64,000 bases of DNA from contig NC_081414.1 in assembly GCF_030272615.1 (NCBI RefSeq), positions 783,222,119 through 783,286,118 on the forward strand, read 5' to 3'. A program made the position numbers and the translations under genes. Below, one piece after another: positions 48,501 through 59,486 of the stretch. How positions within the stretch are numbered: the stretch's first letter is position 1; each line of letters opens with the position of its first letter. The notes under the pieces are model-generated. The model saw only the letters and a program-made list of their open reading frames with translations. It did not search any database and was not told where the DNA came from. Origin of the DNA: Cryptomeria japonica. Lineage: Eukaryota > Streptophyta > Pinopsida > Cupressales > Cupressaceae.

Positions 48501-49862
48501 ATAAAACTTATAAAACACCCAGTCCGAAAATACATAAAACACCCAGTTCGGCCTGAACATAAATAATTTTTTCTTAAAACACAGTCCGATAATTGTCACA
48601 AATGCCCAGCACGAAATTGATAAGAAATTTCGATTTAAAAACATAAATTCGATTTAATATAAAATCCGTTTTCAATGAACTCAGTTTTGGGCATCAAGAT
48701 TCTTGATGGATTTCATCCATTCCTAACACAAACAGGGGTTTTCAAACACCATACAGCAATGAGGAATAACACACCTCAATAAGAAAATTTCCAGCCCAAA
48801 TTCAAATGGACAATCAATTGATTTTTCAATAACAAATTCGGAATCCTACCTGAATACGCAATCCTGGAATGGCTGAAGGAGAGCCCACCTGCCAGATCCA
48901 GCATCATTCCTTCTCCAAACCCCCAATTTCATTCCAAAATCTTTTCCACCAAAAATTTTCTCCAAAATGTCCATCCATTCCAATTTCCCCAAATTTGGGT
49001 AATATGGAAGAGTTGACCCAAAAATTCCATTTTTTTGGAATAAAAACTTTTATTTACAAATAATACTCTAAATTTAATCCTTTTCAACAATATCAACAAT
49101 ATAGCTTGCTATTTCAATTAAAAATTCGATTTCCTCATTTAAACAAATTTAACCTTTCAATATCAGAAGCCACAGAATACAATTAATCCATTGCGATTAA
49201 ATACACAGCTTTCCTTTTTCAACAGCATATATAAAATGCATTAAATATTCGAAAATAGACATTTAATCGGATTTACTTTCAATTTAACATAGGCAATTCA
49301 ATAACCACGAAAATCGCATAACGAATACCTGATTAATTTAATCCATTAATCCTCAATGCATTAACGCATATTAATCAAGATAATTACTAAAGACTAGTTA
49401 ATCAATTAACCAAACACACTAGGCATGCAAATCGAGAAAGCCAACCAAACAGACGACTCGCAAACCCAAACCAATAGGGATTACCGACGACGACTGGCGA
49501 TGCTCACTTGAGCACGACTAAGGTCGACTAGGGTCTTACGACCACCTAATCCAACTCTAAGGATTAAAAGGGTACACTCAAACCTGCAAAACTAGGTGAC
49601 GGCGAACCTCGCACTCATGCGACTTCGTACCTGAAATCTCCTGCAACCAATGATCATACATGCATACATATATAAAATTTACTGAAAGCGTTAGCTCGAT
49701 GTAATACCACGAAATAGGAACACTGAATACTTGCACATAACTAGTGAGAAAATCACATCAATAGCTATGCGTTAAAATCAACATCTGACTATCACATAAT
49801 ATTACGATAAACTGATCAAGATTAAACCAAGGTTAGAGATCGATTACGGTAGGGGTACTACA
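45594..49862. mobile_element. 4.27-kb TG...CA insertion, probably a giant solo LTR
   Basis: Begins TGTAATGCCCCGCCAGGAA and ends GGTAGGGGTACTACA, with a perfect target duplication TAGTT (45589-45593, 49863-49867). No retrotransposon gene and no internal long repeat is visible. A GC-rich island with CGCAGGCGGCGCCACGGCGG and CTGCGGCCACC repeats lies at 48108-48300, next to A/T homopolymers (48000-48100). The reverse complement starts TGTAGTACCCCTACCG, which also looks like an LTR start, so orientation is uncertain. It could alternatively be a large non-coding retrotransposon derivative. Confidence 0.75.
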
Positions 49863-50611
49863 TAGTTAACCATAGCCTAGGAAATTTGTTGAGATGCTTA
49901 GTTGGAGACAAACCCAGAAGTTGGGATTTGATTCTTGCGCAAGCAAAGTTTGCCTACAATAATTCAATAAATAGGAGTATCAAAAGAACACCTTTTGAGA
50001 TTGTTACTAGAACACACCCTAGAGGTATATCAAAATTGAGAGTGATCAGCGGTGAAGATAAGAGTAGTGTAGAAGTAGAAGACTTTGTGAATCACATGAC
50101 AACCTTGCATATTCAGATTAAATAGCATTTGGAAGACATGAAAAACAAGATAAGGAGAAGGCAAATGAGAAGAGGATACATAAGGATTTTGAAGCTGGCG
50201 ATGAAGTGATGGTATATCTGAGAAAAGAGAGATTTCCAGTTGGAACCTATAACAAGTTGAATATGAGGAAGTTTGGATAAGGTCTTGAGAAATTTCAGTT
50301 CTAGAAATGCATATGAAGTAGAGTTAGCGGATAGTTTGAGTATTTCACCTATATTCAATATTGCATATCTACATCAGTATCATGAAGTATAATTCAGTAA
50401 GGACAGTATTGTAGACTTGGAGAAACAGTTTCCCTAGAAGGAAGTAGAGTAGATTGAAGACATTTTGGATAGTAGGATTGGGCGTAGTACCCAAAGCATT
50501 CGATATAAGAAGTATCTAGTGAAGTGGAAGGGTAGACCAACTGAAGACTCATCTTTGATTTCTCAGGAAGAGGTGGACTGCCTTGGTTTTCCTCTGACCC
50601 CAGCAAAGTGA
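49863..50611 (+). pseudogene. Chromovirus integrase C-terminal part and chromodomain
   Basis: From 49868 the reading gives HSLGNLLRCLVGDKPRSWDL, AQAKFAYNNSINRSIKRTPF and EIVTRTHPRG, the end of the integrase core and the start of its C-terminal domain. After a TAG at about 50123 and frame changes it shows [30 protein letters not shown] and FNIAYLHQYHE. The final part, IEDILDSRIGR then YLVKWKGRPTEDSSLIS, is a chromodomain, thought to steer insertion toward particular chromatin. The stop is at 50609-50611. The fragment continues the integrase interrupted at 2120 and 45593. Confidence 0.88.
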
Positions 50612-52197
50612 GGGACTCACTTTTTTTTCAACAACATCAGATGTCTGATGTAGGAGCATCGTCGATTCTTGGCAATCTTACATCAACCAAAAATATTTCT
50701 TTTTTTTGTTTTTCTTTCTATTTTACAGTTTTAGCATTTCTTTCTGTATTTTCTATCTTTGTCTCACCAAAACCCATGGAGTTGGATTTTTCTTGAAGAC
50801 TTGGTCATCTTACTTATTCCCAAATCGTGGAGCATTTGGATAATATTCAGGCAAGTTATTGCTACCTGTTTCCATGATAGTTTTCTGGTACTGGTTGCCT
50901 GGACCTATTTGCATTGATGATGTACCAAATCCTTTTTATAGCTTACAGAGCCCTAAGTGTTAATTCTTATATTGCTTGGTATGTTTTCGACCTTCCCTAA
51001 GATCTACACTTTATCCTTTGGATTTTCTAGAAAAATATCTTTGACGGAGGCCAACCTTGTTGGTTTTACACAATTTGTCTTGTTCTTTGGTGTTTGATCC
51101 TTTTTTGGATTGATCAAACTCCTTTGAATCATATAAATCACTTTAATTGAGCATTATAATTTATCTAAGGTGGTAGATAGAACATAGAAGCTAGATCTTA
51201 AGTTTTGAGGTCCCGATTGTGACCTGTTTTGTATTGAGTACATTTTGAGCAAGCCTGTGAGCCGGTTATTGTAACCCGAATGTTATCGATTGATTGCAAT
51301 CAGTTGTCATGATGTAATTCATTATTTTCTGCATTGAATCCATCACATCCTTATGTTTCCATTGTGTTTTCTCTTGTTGACTGGTCCGGATTGATCTCTT
51401 TGAGGTCCCTCCTAACCGGTGATTGCATTAATATCAAGGTGATCAACACCCTAGTCCCTCTAAAAGAGACCCAAGTTCAAATATGTGTGAATGTTGGCCT
51501 CCATTATTCATGATCTAATCTCAATCATCTCATTTGGTTGCTTTTTGTTAGCCTAAATTTTAAAATACCTTGTGGACCCTATATAAAGTACATCTTTTAT
51601 CATCCATAAGGTCTAAGACATTCTAATCTACATTATAATTGATATAAATTATCAATAAACACTTTAGATCTTGATATTCAATGTATTGAGTAGAAAGTGA
51701 TAACACCCTACATTCAAGTGTAATTTTATGTTGATTATATTTTGTGATCATGTAATTGCATTAACACTTGAAAGACTTGTCTAAAGAGCATTGCATAACA
51801 AACATTTCCATTTCTAAAGTATAATCTATTATTTCATCATCTATATTATCATTTAGCATCTATCCGACTGAGGATAACCTTTATTTTCTATCAATCATGG
51901 CTATTGTATTGGTGGGAACACCAACATGGTTTTCTCCTTAGGTAATCCTTAATACAACATGATATTTTTCCTCTATTTTTGTATGTCTAGGTTTGGATCT
52001 AACTAAAGAGAGTACTACAAGTGTGAAGAGAAGTTAGTGATAGACATTCTCTCACTTTAGATAGGTTAAAATAAATAAACCAACCATGTCTAACACTTTG
52101 TCTAGATTTGAAAGAGATAGACTTGCAAAGACTCTTGATTGTGAACATGGAACTTTTTGTCAACATAGACACCCCAAGATTAGGGTGCCCTCCAATT
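50612..52197. other. 3' flank of the chromovirus, probable decayed LTR DNA
   Basis: No gene. The start (GTGAGGGACTCAC then T-run) could be the polypurine and LTR boundary region. Later sequence such as GGTCCCGATTGTGACCTG and GAGCCGGTTATTGTAACCCG looks like LTR or untranslated DNA. The LTR ends could not be set because the 5' partner is outside the window. Confidence 0.4.
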
Positions 52198-52742
52198 TGT
52201 TGGAATACACTAAATCATTGAGAAGGGGGGATGGATGAATCAGTGATCTATAAAATATGCAAATAGTAACTCTCAAAACTAAATTCATAAACATCAAAGC
52301 ACTCAGGAATAATAACATTTAAACAAGACAAACCAATATGTACGTGGAAAACCCTAGATGGGAAAAACCATAGGAGAAATGTTTCTTGGATCTAGTGTCC
52401 AAATCTAGCCTGCAAAATCTCATTGATTACATGTATGCCTCATTGGCAAAGATCTCACTGATCAAATAATCAAGGTCTCACTGACCAAAACCCTCAATAG
52501 TTACATTCAAAGAACCAACCCTAGGAGCACCAACCCCCTTACAAGTTTAGGAGCACCAACTTTATCTATGTAAAAGACTGAAACACACATATTACTACTC
52601 TACTCACATTACTATCACTAGTTACAAATGGATTCTATAACTCACAGCCGCATCTCTCACTCCTCTCTCCAAATACAAAAGTTACAATAACATCAAAGAA
52701 AATTTATGACCTTTATAAGATACAATGTTTCATTCTTATGAC
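52198..52742 (-). repeat. LTR-like fragment split by element C
   Basis: Begins TGTTGGAATAC and contains GGGGGGATGGATGAATCAGTG and TACGTGGAAAACCCTAGATG, the same layout as the element C LTRs (GGGGGGTTGAATCA, then a GAGGAAACCCGGTGTGG motif), but diverged. It stops at the ATGAC duplication of element C. Its continuation after 59486 could not be delimited. Confidence 0.4.
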
Positions 52743-53531
52743 CGTTAGGATTCCCAAAGATATTGAGAGGGGGGGTTGAATCAATATCTGACCGGTATAA
52801 TAATTTTCTTAACTTATAACATGAAAAGCATATCAAAACTGTGTACTGGTAAACCAAAAATAATGCAACAAATAAGAATAACAACCACAACATAAGAAAC
52901 ACACCATAACACAATATTTAAATGAGGAAACCCGGTGTGGGAAAAACCTCAGTGGGATTTGTCACCCACAATATTCACTTACTAGCGAATAATAGAATAT
53001 TACTGCTTACAATAGGGGCCTGCACATGCAAGAAGGCCAACTGCCTAGAGCTAACTGCTCAATTACAAAAAGAAGTCACACTGACTTACAAAAATGGATT
53101 ATACAAATCTAATGTCTTGTACTGCTTCAAATTAACATCTACTATGCTAGATTCAGTACCGGTTTAAGCTCTGCTACATACATAAACCCTTATCCAATAA
53201 TTTGCATATTAGGTCTGCTATTATCTTTCCATGTATCATTTACTAAGTGATCTACAATGATCTCATACATATATGAGTCATATTACAATCCGCTAGGTTG
53301 GCTTTACAAAAGATTTAACAATTAATTATAAAATATATATACACAAAAATTTTGTCAGTCAGGGTGTCAGTAATCTTCCTTTTTGGTGATGATGGTCTGT
53401 TATGCCGGTGTAGAGTCTGTCAATGTTGGTGCCTATGCATGCATGCCAATATCACATGATTGTAAGGTTGCCATCAATGACAATACCTTCTATCACCTAC
53501 AATTTCTCATTGGAGTGTGCATTTGCCAACA
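52743..53531 (-). repeat. 3' LTR of element C
   Basis: Matches 58695-59481. Its outer end reads CGTTAGG where the other copy has TGTTAGG, a decayed TG/CA terminus. Inner end ...TTTGCCAACA. Confidence 0.92.
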
Positions 53532-53546
53532 ATCTCCCCCTTTGGC
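53532..53546 (-). promoter_or_regulatory. Polypurine tract of element C
   Basis: Minus-strand AAAGGGGGAGAT immediately before the 3' LTR. A second CTCCCCCTTTGAC copy lies near 53695. Confidence 0.75.
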
Positions 53547-53769
53547 ATTGATGGCAACACTAATGAGAAAAATCAAAAAAACGTATATCCAAAAATGGTT
53601 TGCCAAAATTGTCTTGCCAAAACTGTGTGCCCAAAAATGTATGCTTCCTCTGAGCTGATGATGTCCTGTTCTGATCATTTTTCTCATCTCACTACTCCCC
53701 CTTTGACATCAATGACAAAGGTTGTCATTCACTATCAGTGGAGTGTGTTTCCTGCCTAGATTCTTGTAA

Positions 53770-55185
53770 TCAATGGGTTACAATCTGGAAAATATCTATC
53801 AAAACCAAATTTAAACTGCCGTTGAAGCTTTTTCTATCCTGTAATGCCTCTTGTGTTCTCTGAACTATACCAGTGAGTATGTGCATTTTCTCTTCCAGTG
53901 TCTTAAGTTTGAGAAACATAGCCTCAGAAATTTCTTTTCTCAAGGAAATGAGGTAATCTAGTTTAGGACCAAGTTTACATTTTAAGCTCTTTGCCTTATC
54001 CTTTATTCTCTCTTTATCCTTCTCTAACTTCTCTATTTTCTCTTCAAGATCTGCAATTTTCTTTTTTATCTCCAAAAATGAATCTGATGTGCCCATCAGA
54101 TTGTTAGCAATATTGTTAATCTCATCTTGTGCTTTGTTGATTTCCTTGTCTAGGTCTTCTGTCAAAATATTTGTTTTACAAGTATCTCTATACAATTTCT
54201 TTAAATCCAAAATTGTCTCTCCTAGTTCCGGTAATAAGGTGTCCATTTTCTCCTTGTTCTTCTTCACTATTTCCTCAAAGAATTTCTCTTTCTCCTTAAT
54301 CATCCTTTCTTTGAAAGTGTCCTCATTTATTTGATCAACTGTCAAAATGTTGCCAGTGATGAATTTAGACAATATGTCTAGTTGTCCTAAAGAATCTTTA
54401 TTGTCTACAATGCAGTTTGGTGCTATCAATCTAAGAATAGGAATAGTGTCGTCGATAACCTTATAGGCTTGTGCATTACACTCTGTGATTTTCTTTATTG
54501 AATCCAGTAAGACCTCTATTACAGTTGTAGGCCGGAATCAACCTATTGAAGTACCAGATGTCTGCCCAACTATTTTCACAATATCCATGCTTCTGATTGT
54601 AGTAATAACCTTACTTGTTTCGACCTCTGGTAGGTCAGTCTGTGTTTGCATTTTTATTAGCAAAGGCTTAGGCTTTTCATTTTTTGTCGGTGGCACTATC
54701 TTGGTCTGAACCTGTGTCTCAACCTGTTTCTATTCTGGTTTCTCTATCTGTGTCTCAGAAGGTTTTTCTGAGCTCTCAACAACCGGTTTCTCAAATGTAG
54801 TCTTTGTATGCACTTATGGTTTCTCAGTTTGTAACTCTACACTGTCCTTTGCCGATTCTCCTAATTGTTCTTCAATTTTCTCTACTGGTTCTTCTAATGG
54901 TTTACCAATTGTGTCCTCTATCAGTTGCTCTATCTGAGTACATTTTTTTGTGCTTATGTTTACAGTATCATTAACCTCAACCTCAACATCTGGAGCCAGT
55001 GACTCAGTAGTCACATCTTTCTTCTTATCCTCAGTGGTTTCTCTATCAACCACAACATTTACCTCTTGAGTATCTATATTCATAGTATATAAAACTTCAG
55101 ACTCAGGATTTGTATCCTCTAGAGGAGTCTCCATACTCTCAATGGCCGGTTGATTATCTGTAGTTTCTATCGGTGGAGTATCCAA
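53770..55185 (-). pseudogene. C-terminal coiled-coil part of the element C unknown ORF
   Basis: Two long open stretches in one frame (55185-54814 and 54429-53770) with stops between. The first is Glu/Thr-rich and acidic (EKIEEQLGESAKDSVELQTE). The second is strongly helical with heptads: KEKFFEEIVKKNKEKMDTLL, IKKKIADLEEKIEKLEKDKE and RKEISEAMFLKLKTLEEKMH. It reads on from the 57212-55365 frame after a frameshift near 55190-55365. No enzyme motif is visible. A structural or oligomerising role is possible but unproven. Confidence 0.6.
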
Positions 55186-55364
55186 AGGAGGTGAGGTAAA
55201 GTTATCAGTTATTTTTAGGCTTGGAGGTCCACCTACCTTACCTTTCCCCTTATCCCTATCCTTTTAATATACCCTAATGGTCTTAGGTCTTAGTAACTCT
55301 TCTTGTTTCTCTTTTTCCACAAAGAATATGTCCCATGCATCTATTGTTTCTTCAGAGACTTCAT

Positions 55365-57212
55365 TCACTCACCTGCCATTAGTGCTACATGCTGGTGAGC
55401 GATTGAAAACATTATCTGGTTAGCCTCACTGATTAATTGGTCCATTTCATCAGGTGAGTTAACTGGATGCACTGCAAGTAATTTTTCAATTTTTATCTTC
55501 TTGTCCAGCTCAACAATAGCTACCTTTCTATCTTCTAGTCTTCTATACAATTCAGCTAATATTTCATCAACAATTTCCATCAAAGATTTCTTGTAAATAT
55601 CTAAGTGTAAAATTACACTATTTTCTATGCTTTCTTTGTCATCAGCAAAAAGTGTGTTATACAGTTTGCTAATGTTTTTCAACTTTCCATCCTCTGTTAT
55701 TTCGTTAAGGAGCTTATCTAGTGGAGCAATGTTTTGTTTTATTTTCTTCTTCTTTGGAGTCATTTTCTTAACAGGAGGCCTCACTGCCTATTGCTTTTGT
55801 CTTGTTTTCCTGGGTGTGGGTGAGGGTATTGGTGAGGGTTTTATTTTCCTTTCTACCCTTTTGAATATCGTCGGTATATCACTCTCAAAGGAATTTCCAA
55901 CTGGTGAAAGATGAGTTTCTGGTTGAAGTCCTTCCAATTCACTTTCTTTGATACCAGTTTGTTTCAATACATCTTCCTTAATTGCCTTTGCCTGGTGGGT
56001 TCCTTTCCTTACTATTTCTTCAACTTTCTTAGCCCTTTTTCTTGACTGAATTCTAGTTTCAATTGTTTCTACATTTCCAAAGACTTTCTCAGTTGGTTCC
56101 TTTGGTGCTTCAAGGAGGGATTTTGCATAAGTTTCTATGATGTTATCATTTGTTTCATAGCCCATTTCAATTACCCAGATAGTTCTAGGGACAACTACCT
56201 CCATCCAGATTTCATCCTTTTTTATTACAAAGCATATCTCCTTTTGATGTTTATCTACAATTGCCTGTGATAGTCTTATTCTCTTCTTCATTTGAACTTT
56301 CAATGCTTGAAAATGTTCATTTAAGTTTTTATCCCTGTTATCTCCCATGTTGTTTAATAGATCCAATAGTTGCTTTCCTACCAGTATATCAAAGCCAAAA
56401 TATTTCTTAACAATACCAGGTACTTGCTTAGTAATATACAACATTAAACATACAAGTAAATCTCCAAATCTAAATGTTCATTTCTTATCTCCCTTTATCT
56501 TCTTTAGATTGTCTATCAATTAATCTTTGAGCCATTCACACACATCTATTCTAGCATTGTTGTTAACCATATCATATGCACTTTTAATACATAGGCTAGA
56601 TACTGAGTTCAACCTATTTGCATGTGTATCTTTGTAGCCTAAAATCATACTAACAAATCTGACATTGATGTCCTTCACATCATTTACCCTTAGAGACCTT
56701 TTGTCAAATGTTGCACCAGTTAGATCCATCACTATGTCATTTGAGACTCTTTTAGTTATGTCAAGTTTGCTACCGGTGGAAGGTAACCTTGTTACTGCTT
56801 TTACTGCTTCTTTGGTGATCTTATGAATTGAATCCAACCAAAATAATTCACCATGGACTTAGCTTAGCACAATTCTTATAGTATTCTTAGGAAAATCAGG
56901 AATGCTAAGAATATCCACAAAACCTAGGGTTTCTACTACCTTGTGTTCCGGCTTGACATTTCTAGATTCATCACAAATCATGGTTCTAGACATGTTTTTG
57001 ATCTCATCATCATCTAATTCCTCTATATGACAATGTATGTATATTCTAGGGTCTTCAACATAGACTACTCCCTTAGGAATTTGAGAAAATGCACCTAGGG
57101 TATCATCTTTCTTTTCTATTTCAAGAACCAGTTTGAATACGGGTCTGGGGTGCTTAATAACCTCAATCATAGTAGGGTTTGCAATAAATTTAGGAGCAGA
57201 AAAGGATGCCAT
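55365..57212 (-). pseudogene. Unknown long ORF of element C
   Basis: About 616 codons in one frame, starting MASFSAPKFIANPTMIEVIK at 57212, with only three internal stops (near 56860, 56520 and 55788). The N-terminal 200 residues look globular: VYVEDPRIYIHCHIEELDDD, HGELFWLDSIHKITKEAVKA, TGATFDKRSLRVNDVKDINV. A hydrophobic helix follows (FGDLLVCLMLYITKQVPGIV), then a basic Lys/Arg tail with SRKRAKKVEEIVRKGT and PIPSPTPRKTRQKQ. I recognise no retroviral domain. It occupies the place where pol would be expected. Confidence 0.65.
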
Positions 57213-57639
57213 GAATATAAATACCTCAATCTACCTTAGGGATGAGTACTTGGATGAACTGCTTCACTTCTTCGCTAAGGATGCCTTCGCTCTGGAATTT
57301 TTGCACTCTCAAAGATTTGAATGCTCGGTGAATGAAAAAGGAGCCAAAACACTTTCTTTATAATGTTATTTTCTTTAACTACCACATTTAATGCTTGTCG
57401 GTTAAGTCACAACTTAACTCATCTACCAATATAGAAGTAATTTCAACTTCTCACCATCAACCGAGGGAATATTAGCATGTTTTTCATTTTGTTGCTAAAC
57501 CCCCAAAGGATTTTCCTTTAGTTAGATGAAGAGTCTCCTACCGGTGGACTGATACTCTATTCTGCTAGTGGAGGAGTATTCCCATCAATATTCTGATCTA
57601 ACTTTCTGATCCATTACTTTGAGAATTCTTGCTTCAACT

Positions 57640-58693
57640 CTTCAATCTTTTCCTTACCTTTCAAACTAGGACCTTTATTATTTGCCCATGAAGTCTTGCT
57701 TCAACAAAATTTAGCAATATGTCCAATCTTGTTACAAGCATAACAAGTCCCATTTTTTTTTTGAATATCTTTCCCATATCCTATGCCAGTATGTGTTTTG
57801 CATTTATTAGATAGGTTTCCAAATCTTCCACAAACATAACATCTTACATTCATTCTGCAATTTTTTGAGTTATGACCAACTTTGTTGCATTTAGAACATT
57901 GACCGGTGGGTGTATTAGTGTTCTGATAATTTCTAAATCTACACTAATTTTCTCTATGACCATACTTGTTATAGTTAAAGCATTCCCATTAAATTTATAC
58001 GTATTAGGTTGTCTTACCGGTTTACTATGATCATGATTGTTTGCAGTATTGGAGCTTTCACCAATTTCAAAGCCAAGGCCATTTGTATCACCATTAGGTT
58101 TCTGATTCTTCAGCATGTCATCAAGTTCTTCTAAACTTTTCTTGAATTTCTCCTTGTGTTTATTTGCAGTAACCAATTCACTTTCCAAGATTCCTTTCTG
58201 TCTCATGAGTTCAATTCTGTCATTTTGTGTATGCATCAGATCTGTCTTTAACATATCATTTTCATGTCTGAGTCTTGTGTTTTCATTTCCAGCATCATTT
58301 AGTCTTCTAACGAAGTCTTCTTCATTCTTCTTTCTATCTTCAATTTCTTTACAAAATATCAGTCATATCTTGCATCTCATTCTTCATTGTACTAATATCT
58401 TGTCTCAACTTATTTACCAGATCATTAAGAGTTTCCTTTTCATTTTCATCTTTCTGCATCTTTTCACAAAGTTCTCTAGTTTTGTTCCTTGCAATAGTGA
58501 AATTCTCTTGAATTCCTTGAATGATATCCTGAGCAACCTTCAGTTCATCTTCAAGTTTGATATTTTTTACCTTTTCTACATCATAGTCTGAAAGAGTTGT
58601 TTCCAATTGCTTTCTCAAGTTTTCCATCTCTACCGGTGACAAGATCTTCCTCAAGCTGCCTTTTGAAAATAGAGGACAAGGCTCTGATACCAA
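57640..58693 (-). pseudogene. Gag-like protein with coiled coil and zinc-knuckle array, element C
   Basis: Begins directly after the primer site. The first part (58693-58349) is a coiled coil, MENLRKQLETTLSDYDVEKV and NDLVNKLRQDISTMKNEMQD. After a frameshift, 58254-57960 continues with SELVTANKHKEKFKKSLEEL and a Gly/Asn linker. Downstream are four CCHC-type knuckles in broken frames: a degenerate CFNYNKYGHREN, then CSKCNKVGHNSKNC, CYVCGRFGNLSNKC (His replaced by Asn) and CYACNKIGHIAKFC, ending about 57725. Tandem knuckles suggest RNA binding as in nucleocapsid. A standard gag capsid domain is not obvious, which is unusual. Confidence 0.65.
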
Positions 58694-58694
58694 T
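58679..58694 (-). promoter_or_regulatory. Initiator-Met tRNA primer site of element C
   Basis: Plus strand GGCTCTGATACCAAT; on the minus strand ATTGGTATCAGAGCC directly follows the LTR end CCTAACA. Confidence 0.93.
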
Positions 58695-59481
58695 TGTTAG
58701 GATTTCCAAAGATACTGAGAGGGGGGGTGAATCAGTATCTAACCAATATAATAATTTTCTTAACTTATAACATGAAAAGCATATCAAAACTGTGTACCGG
58801 TAAACCAAAAATAATGTAGCAAATAAGAATAACAACCACAACATAAGAAACACACCATAACACAATATTTTAATGAGGAAACCCGGTGTGGGAAAAACCT
58901 CGGTGGGATTTATGACCCACAATATTCACTTATGAGCCAATAAGAGAATATTATAGCTTACAATAGGGGCCTGCACATGCAGGAAGGCCAAGTGCTTAGA
59001 GCTCACTGCTCAATTACAAAAGAAGTTACATTGACTTACAAAAATGGATTATACAAATCCAATTTCTTGTACTGCTTTAGATTAGCATCTACTATGCCAG
59101 ATTCAATACTAGTTTAAGCTCTGCTACATACATAAACCTTTATCCAATAATTCACATATTAGGTCTACTATCATCTTTCCATCTATCACTTACTAAATGA
59201 TCTACAATGATCTCATATATATATGATTCATATTACAATCCATCAAGTCAGATTTACAAAAGATTTAATAATTAATTATAAAATATATATACACAAAATT
59301 CCTGTTGATCAAGGTGCCAGTAATCTTCCTTTCTGGTGTTGGTGATCTGTTATGTCGGTGTAGATTCTGTCAGTGCCAGTGCATGTGCATGCTTGTCAGT
59401 ATCACATGATTGTAAGGTTACCATCAATGACAATACCTTCAATCACCAACAATTTCTCATTAGAGTGTGCATTTGCCGACA
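58695..59481 (-). repeat. 5' LTR of element C
   Basis: Minus strand starts TGTCGGCAAATGCACACTC and ends GGAAATCCTAACA. Partner of 52743-53531. Confidence 0.92.
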
Positions 59482-59486
59482 ATGAC

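Larger units (their letters stand above)
1..50611 (+). mobile_element. Outer Ty3/gypsy chromovirus, in three pieces split by two insertions
   Basis: The element is represented by 1-2120, 45558-45593 and 49863-50611 on the plus strand. Order of domains is RT, RNase H, integrase, chromodomain, which is the chromovirus order. The left piece ends in integrase at codons for T-F, the middle piece resumes at the H of the conserved F-H-P-Q-T-D-G segment, and the right piece continues from V-N directly after a TAGTT duplication. The 5' LTR and gag lie outside the window. Many stops, frameshifts and deletions show it is a dead copy and the oldest layer of this locus. Confidence 0.85.
52743..59481 (-). 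mobile_element. LTR retrotransposon C, minus strand, no polymerase
   Basis: LTRs of 789 bp (52743-53531) and 787 bp (58695-59481) and a perfect target duplication ATGAC (52738-52742, 59482-59486). On the minus strand the 5' LTR is followed by ATTGGTATCAGAGCC, the initiator-Met tRNA primer site, and the 3' LTR is preceded by the polypurine tract AAAGGGGGAGAT. The 5.2-kb interior encodes coiled coils, an array of CCHC knuckles and a long unknown protein. No RT, RNase H, protease or integrase motif was found, so it is non-autonomous. The primer site and tract resemble Ty1/copia elements. Confidence 0.93.

Noticed and set aside
48108-48560. GC-rich stretch with open frames as a CpG-island promoter or host gene
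   Set aside because: It lies wholly inside the 45594-49862 unit bounded by a perfect target duplication. The frames are Pro/Ser/Arg-rich, as expected from GC bias.
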